Positions 60,701-64,000 of a stretch of 64,000 bases of DNA are shown here, in pieces. The stretch is taken from positions 5,001 to 69,000 of the forward strand of contig CAUJNA010001000.1 of assembly GCA_963377175.1 (NCBI GenBank), read 5' to 3'. The notes under the pieces were generated by a model. That model worked only from the letters and a program-made list of their open reading frames with translations. It searched no databases and was not told the DNA's origin. The position numbers and the translations under genes are program-made. The DNA comes from Effrenium voratum (lineage: Eukaryota > Sar > Dinophyceae > Suessiales > Symbiodiniaceae). The stretch's first letter is position 1. The number at the start of each line of letters is the position of its first letter.

Positions 60701-62920
60701 CACCATCCAAAAAACAAACTCAACACAAACACCCACACAGAAAAAGCATGCAAAATCGAAGAAGAGCCGAAGAAGCGATCAAGGGGCTCGCTAGCCCTCG
60801 CGGTTTGCGCCTCCTCGAGGCTGAAGAGCACTCCCCCCAGGGGCGCCCCGAAGGCGGTGCTCACCCCCGCGGCCGCCGCCGCGGAGAAGAGCTCCCGGCG
60901 CTTGGACTCGTTGGCGAACCTCCAGTGGGCCGGGCGGGCGGCCGGGCGGGCGGATGTTAGAAGGGGAAGAGAAGTCGGAGGTTGGGAGTTGTAGGGGGAG
61001 TTCCGAATCCTACGTCTGGACATGCCGGAAGGTTGCCTGGACCTGAGTCAGCAAGTGAGCCAAGTGAAGAGTAGTGCTTGGTAAGCTACGGCTTGGCTGC
61101 CATTTGCCGCCCTCAAGCCTGGGGAGGTGGTGGCCCTGGGTGCCGAACCCATTGAAGCAGGCGGCACAAAATGACACTGAGACGGGTCCCACGGGTTGAC
61201 GAAAAAAAACCAACGGGGCTCGTCGGCCTCTGCAGCTTGGAGGGAAGTGCCCAAGCCGATGTGGCCTAGTTCGATGGTTGTGATCGTTTTGCCTTCGATT
61301 TGCCTTCGATTTGCCTTCGATTTGCCTTCGATTTGCCTTCGATTTGATTTGCTTTGCTCACTATGCTCACTCTTGTCGAATGATTCGATAGTGCCGGTGG
61401 CTTGGTCTGAAAATGAGAAAACGCTTCCTCTGCCAAGGAGAAATGCTCTCCCAAACGCGTGCCAAGGAGCTGCGGAAAGAATCTGGACAGCTGCTGAGCC
61501 CAGCACACTGCCACGTGGACCAAGGGCCCTTCCTTGCCCAAGGACATGCCTGCCGCAAGCGCTCAAGACGAGAGCTGAGAACCTCACTCCAGGCGGGCTA
61601 TGATGCCATCGCCTCGTGAGCCTAACTGCCAATCCTTCGCGCCAGAGCTTCCGGCCATCCGCTTTGTACACTTCGGCGACGTCCAAAGCGACGTCCTTCG
61701 CAAGCCCCTGCCTGCGGCCACTGACAGCATCAGGCCCGGGATCTTGATCAGCAGCGTGCGGAGAGAGACCACGTCCGCCATGACAAAGCCGTTCCTCACT
61801 CAGCTTAGACAGGCTCGATTGGAAGATTGTCGAAATGGGTTAGGGATTTCCAGACTCGGGTACAGCAACATGAGTAAACCTGCCAATGGTTGGCTCGTGT
61901 GCCTCTGTGAGCCATGTTCAAGGCTGTGACGGAAAGGGGGAATGATGGTCCATCCTGATCACTTTCAAGGCCTTGACCCATTGGAAGCTTCGGTCTGAAC
62001 CGCTCATGTCTTCCCCGAGACAAAATTATACACAACTCGCCGAGTGCCGAAATTCATGATGAGCTCCGGGAATTCGGAAGCGTGGCGAAGGTTTCCAGGA
62101 GACCCTTGTAAAATCAATCCCATCAAGTCTGTACCCCAGTAACCTCTTGGAAACTGCCCAGCTGCAGAATCGTCTTCACCTCCGGAATGCCAGAGCCAGC
62201 CGCGGAAGGGGCAAAGGAGAAGACCAGTAGGCCCGAGATAAAGGCCAGGAAAGTACCGTAGCTGACGCTGATGAAAAGCCTCCGTCCAAAAACCCGAGCA
62301 AACATGTCCGAAACCCAAATCTGAGCTGGGCGCCCGGTGACGCCCTCGCCCCAGTAGACCCAAGACTCCTTGCCGCTCGGCATGTGCACACGCCGCTCCC
62401 ACAGCTAGTGTGCCTCCAATCATGTTTCATGCCAGGGATTCACTGGCTTTGCTGCGGCAAGTCCTTGTCCTTTAGGGGGAAGGCGTGAGCCTTTCTCATT
62501 TTTGCCATAACCCCCCCCCCCACCCGCCACAATTGCGCGCCCCCGCCCCGGGCTCAGTCATGCGGGCAGTGCCGAAACGGCACCCAGAAGCTGCTCTTGC
62601 AAAGGCCGAAGCGCAGCGACGACAGGCCTGCGCACTGCGTGTTGCTGGGACAAGCTTTATCACCAAGTACCAAGAGTCCACAATCCCATAAGCAGCGGAT
62701 GAGTGGCATGATCCCACAGATTTAGCTCCAAACCATCGTATTGTGCTACCCATGCGGATTCCCCCCAAGACCGAAACCGACACCAAAACCAACCGATCCA
62801 TCCCGGATCGATCGTCGATGCTCGATGCCAGTGCCTTGCACGCCCATGTCCAGACTGGCACCGGAGAGGGAGGTGCAAATGCCCACCGCGATGGCCAGGA
62901 ACCAGCCCTGGAAGTGCCAC
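40014..62920 (-). CDS. CLC-type chloride/proton exchanger with C-terminal CBS domains (about 20 exons seen)
   Basis: Minus-strand exons spell out a CLC protein nearly end to end. CLC proteins are homodimeric anion transporters; the eukaryotic exchangers move Cl- against H+ in endomembranes. All three signature segments are present: GSGIPE, GKEGP and GLFVP. The serine of GSGIP predicts chloride rather than nitrate preference. The gating glutamate (GKEGP) and the proton glutamate (FSLEE) are both kept, which fits an exchanger rather than a channel. The run [13 protein letters not shown] and [13 protein letters not shown] points to the ClC-3/4/5-like branch. Every intron I could phase starts with GC. 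The gene spans at least 22.9 kb; one intron (46495-55652) holds a cox1 fragment and a copia element. The N-terminus before the first helix was not found; the stop at 40014 is provisional. Confidence 0.93.
42478..42601. repeat. GC-rich foldback with G-runs in a CLC intron
   Basis: Outer ends CATGGGGGG and GCCCCCATG are inverted. Inside, a GGGGAGGGGGAGGGAGCCCAAA arm faces TTTGGGCTCCCTCCCCCTCCC, continuing imperfectly through AAGCCCCAAATAAGG and CCTTGATTTAGGGCTT. The arms could form a long hairpin, and the G-rich strand could form a quadruplex. Confidence 0.8.
46870..47836 (+). pseudogene. cox1: Degenerate mitochondrial cox1 copy (nuclear mitochondrial DNA)
   Basis: An AT-rich block encodes the latter part of cytochrome c oxidase subunit 1, broken by several frameshifts and stops. 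Recognisable pieces in order: FYPPLS and SPSSTGN (about 46895-46960), [11 protein letters not shown] (47013 on), [16 protein letters not shown] (about 47155), then, after frame changes, LGHQMYTVG (about 47390), [32 protein letters not shown] (from about 47575), [11 protein letters not shown] and FNVMPRKY (about 47800). The pattern ([18 protein letters not shown]) is that of dinoflagellate cox1. It lacks the N-terminal part and cannot make a working subunit. It lies inside the CLC intron, on the opposite strand to the gene. Confidence 0.88.
47915..47939. repeat. (TA)n microsatellite
   Basis: An alternating TA run between the cox1 fragment and a short exon-like block. Similar TA runs occur at 38742-38754, 46752-46768 and 55540-55552, the last directly beside the copia element. 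Confidence 0.85.
48348..48352. repeat. Target-site duplication of the copia element (AATAC)
   Basis: AATAC precedes the left LTR and recurs at 55535-55539 after the right LTR, the 5-bp duplication expected of a copia integrase. Confidence 0.93.
48353..48514 (-). repeat. 3' LTR of the copia element
   Basis: 162 bp, identical base for base to 55373-55534, with terminal inverted TGTTAA/TTAACA. Confidence 0.97.
48515..49900 (-). other. Copia 3' region between RNase H and the 3' LTR
   Basis: Nearly 1.4 kb follows the end of the RNase H frame, long for a copia 3' untranslated region. Minus-strand frames at 48831-49166 and 48563-48916 are open for about 110 codons each, but neither resembles a known domain. 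The DNA keeps the composition of the element. It could be a decayed extra gene or simply untranslated. Confidence 0.6.
49901..50335 (-). pseudogene. Copia RNase H, C-terminal part
   Basis: This frame holds [20 protein letters not shown] (catalytic Glu), [11 protein letters not shown] (catalytic Asp) and the closing [14 protein letters not shown] and [10 protein letters not shown] typical of copia RNase H, then a stop at 49901. The first catalytic Asp (TYTDANWAS) lies upstream in the RT frame, so a +1 shift near 50235 separates the two halves of one domain. Confidence 0.92.
50230..51560 (-). pseudogene. Copia reverse transcriptase and start of RNase H
   Basis: From [10 protein letters not shown] (about 51270) the copia RT continues after a +1 shift near 51245 with [19 protein letters not shown] (first catalytic Asp), [15 protein letters not shown] and [12 protein letters not shown] (the YVDD active site, about 50860). 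It ends in the RNase H start [19 protein letters not shown]. All catalytic Asp residues of the RT palm are present; only the frame is broken. Confidence 0.93.
51570..53580 (-). pseudogene. Copia integrase with long N-terminal linker
   Basis: After a linker rich in Pro, Gln and Thr, the HHCC zinc module is seen ([20 protein letters not shown], about 52660), then the catalytic core: [11 protein letters not shown] (first Asp), [12 protein letters not shown] (second Asp region) and [10 protein letters not shown] (catalytic Glu). The C-terminal part gives [17 protein letters not shown], typical of copia. Frame changes near 53570, 52430 and 51790 split it. Confidence 0.9.
53476..54069 (-). pseudogene. 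Copia aspartic protease
   Basis: [15 protein letters not shown] holds the active-site [17 protein letters not shown] and GLFFLQAEI match the rest of a retropepsin of this family. It is in the same frame as the zinc knuckle at 54217-54258. The frame runs out near 53570, where a +1 change leads into the integrase linker. Confidence 0.9.
54217..55273 (-). pseudogene. Copia gag with zinc knuckle
   Basis: The first ATG is at 55273 ([14 protein letters not shown]), followed by [15 protein letters not shown], a gag start common in copia elements. A TAG at 54862-54860 interrupts the frame between LGTRSIG and LTKLLKP. A -1 change follows near 54640, then a Gly/Lys/Tyr-rich KGKGKKG tract. After another -1 change near 54285 comes the zinc knuckle [14 protein letters not shown] (54258-54217, CX2CX4HX4C). 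The capsid and nucleocapsid parts are therefore all present but not in one frame. Confidence 0.9.
55361..55372 (-). promoter_or_regulatory. Copia primer-binding site
   Basis: Immediately inside the 5' LTR the minus strand reads TGGTAGCGGAGC, complementary to a tRNA 3' end GCTCCGCTACCA. The TGGTA start and AGCGGAG acceptor match the layout of initiator-Met tRNA. The exact tRNA needs the host tRNA set. Confidence 0.75.
55373..55534 (-). repeat. 5' LTR of the copia element
   Basis: 162 bp, identical to 48353-48514. It is followed outward by AATAC and a TA microsatellite. Confidence 0.97.
55535..55539. repeat. Target-site duplication of the copia element (AATAC)
   Basis: Matches 48348-48352 and directly abuts the 5' LTR. 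Confidence 0.93.
55653..62920 (-). CDS. CLC gene, 5' half: exons for the membrane core
   Basis: Exons in order, with landmark: 62920-62844 ([14 protein letters not shown]), 62627-62564 ([12 protein letters not shown]), 62375-62166 ([23 protein letters not shown]), 61794-61712 ([16 protein letters not shown]), 61549-61474 ([14 protein letters not shown]), 60919-60811 ([20 protein letters not shown], then SLEE), 59663-about 59550 ([14 protein letters not shown]), 58870-58750 ([15 protein letters not shown]), 57209-57106 ([14 protein letters not shown]) and 55799-55653 ([17 protein letters not shown], ending WPVPG). Lengths and phases agree across each join; for example, CT joins G AAC to read TILNGF, and GCA G joins GC ATG to read [12 protein letters not shown] stretch expected between 59550 and 58870 appears about 15 residues short, so one small exon may be missed. 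Donors are all GC. Confidence 0.9.
57540..57795. repeat. (TTGC)n / (TTGG)n microsatellite
   Basis: About 250 bp of GCTTGCTTGC units with GGTTGGTTGC interruptions lie in the intron between the CLC exons at 58750 and 57209. A looser T-rich, TTCCTTGTTTCC-type region continues to about 58490. The Leu/Ala/Cys and Lys/Gln/Ala/Ser frames it creates are artefacts. Confidence 0.92.
61284..61348. repeat. 11-bp tandem repeat (GATTTGCCTTC)
   Basis: Five head-to-tail copies in the intron between the CLC exons ending at 61474 and starting at 60919. Confidence 0.9.
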
Positions 62921-64000
62921 CTCGGCGACTGGCGCACCCGCGCACCCGGACCCCCCGATTGTTTGCACCAGCCCGGAGAAAAAACAAATGCCGTGGGCTC
63001 AAGTGACATGACAATAATGGGCGGCGTGAAGTTACTTCCCAGGAAAACGAAGGTTAGTTCAACACGTTCTCGCCGATGACTTCCGATCAGGATGTGGACC
63101 ACCAATCGCTCAAATTCTACCTGGCCTGACAGGGACGGCTAGTCGGGGGGGTTTTAAAAGCTAGGAGACCACACTTGGCGTTTTTTCCCTTTAAACATCC
63201 GAATGGGTTGCCCAAATCCAACTTCTCAGCTAAACCTTGGCGTTTTGGTGAGGGTTAATAATCTCGGATTACGAACGAAAGAACAACCAAAGCAAGACAA
63301 GCAGGCATGCTTTTGCGTGTGTTTCCCGTTCGACCCTTGCTTGATTTCGGTTGTGACTGCATGTTTGTTTGATTCGCCTGTAATGTCTGTGTGTCTGTGG
63401 GCTCTGTCTTCTTTGACTTTCCAAATGACTTGTCGATTTCTGCTGTTTGCCTTGAAAAGCCTCGAAACGCAGGTTTCCTCGACCGCAACAGGAGTCGAAC
63501 CTTCTCAAACCTTTCAAACATTGTGGGACGGACAACAATGACTGAGCTTCCAATTTGGCAATCCCAAACTACCCACGGCAGTTTGGCAATTGCACAGTAT
63601 GTGACTGCGGGCATGAACCATTGCTGCCTTTTCGCCTTCTGCAGCAAGAGCACGAATGCAGGAGCAGAACTTCTAATGTTGCTCCAAAGTTGACGCAAAC
63701 CCAGGAGTACAGACACTAAGGGGGTATTGAGGCCCCTTCGGGACAAAACAATCGTGAACTGCTGGGATCATGAGATATCATGAGCTTTGCTTCAAAAAGC
63801 AAAGGGGGCACAGTTTGCATCCCAATTTCCAGGCAAGCCGCCACACTCTGTCCACGCAACTCATACTTTGCACTGCTTGGTGCTGATGAGATATCTCCTC
63901 GCAAAATCGGACCAGATTGAACCTGCCTCCAGCCACAGTATACTCAGTCTATGCCTGATCTCCTCTGTTCACGTGTCCCTTTTCCCAAAGAGAAGTGCGC
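62921..64000. other. Upstream side of the CLC gene; no exon identified
   Basis: The first recognised CLC exon starts at 62920. The cytosolic N-terminus and promoter should lie here or beyond the window. A 163-codon minus-strand frame at 63255-63746 is open but resembles no family, and its composition is not clearly coding. I saw no promoter motif. Confidence 0.5.

Noticed and set aside
62664..62745. A possible CLC exon ending in GLWTLGTW
   Set aside because: It fits the phase, but the exon at 62564-62627 ([12 protein letters not shown]) also fits the phase and matches the CLC family better; using both would insert unmatched residues.
63255..63746. 163-codon minus-strand frame upstream of the CLC gene
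   Set aside because: Composition not clearly coding and no match to a CLC N-terminus; left as unassigned DNA.
1..64000. Relict spliced-leader sequences marking retroposed genes
   Set aside because: I scanned by eye for the conserved CCATTTTGGCTCAAG core and did not find a convincing copy; a computed search could still reveal a degenerate one.

Overview
The window looks like nuclear DNA of a dinoflagellate. The evidence is a degenerate dinoflagellate-type mitochondrial cox1 copy, small exons separated by long introns, many GC-AG introns, and a cytosine methyltransferase-like gene of a kind I associate from memory with dinoflagellates. I cannot name a species. No rRNA, tRNA or CRISPR array was found. 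Exon limits come from reading frame, splice signals and phase by eye. There are no transcripts, so most gene ends are provisional.

Layout. (1) 1-13.6 kb: host DNA with small minus-strand exons. Three exons (5640-6773) join in phase into a HIT-domain protein resembling scavenger decapping enzymes; others (1004-4314, 11294-11352) encode coiled-coil segments. (2) 13588-32019: an 18.4-kb element bounded by perfect 28-bp terminal inverted repeats and an 8-bp target-site duplication (GTGACAAG). It carries three co-directional plus-strand multi-exon genes: a candidate RNase H-fold transposase, a C5-cytosine DNA methyltransferase-like protein, and a zinc-ribbon/coiled-coil protein with an Ala/Lys/Pro-rich tail. 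A hairpin minisatellite and subterminal duplications sit beside them. This is the most unusual object in the window. (3) 32-40 kb: host DNA again, with isolated minus-strand exons (36.0-36.2, 38.4, 39.3 kb). (4) 40.0-62.9 kb: a CLC-type chloride/proton exchanger gene on the minus strand, with about 20 exons recognised, from the first membrane helix through two CBS domains. (5) Inside one intron of that gene lie a broken mitochondrial cox1 copy (46.87-47.84 kb) and a 7182-bp Ty1/copia retrotransposon (48353-55534) with identical 162-bp LTRs, an AATAC duplication and a frame-broken gag-pol.

How the parts relate. Host genes and the retrotransposon read on the minus strand; the genes of the 18.4-kb element read on the plus strand. 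Nearly every host intron whose ends I could fix by phase begins with GC, whereas the visible donors inside the element are GT. The element therefore differs from its surroundings in intron type as well as in orientation. A DNA methyltransferase and a possible chromatin-like protein travelling with a transposase-like gene suggest an element that may modify its own or host chromatin; that role is inference.
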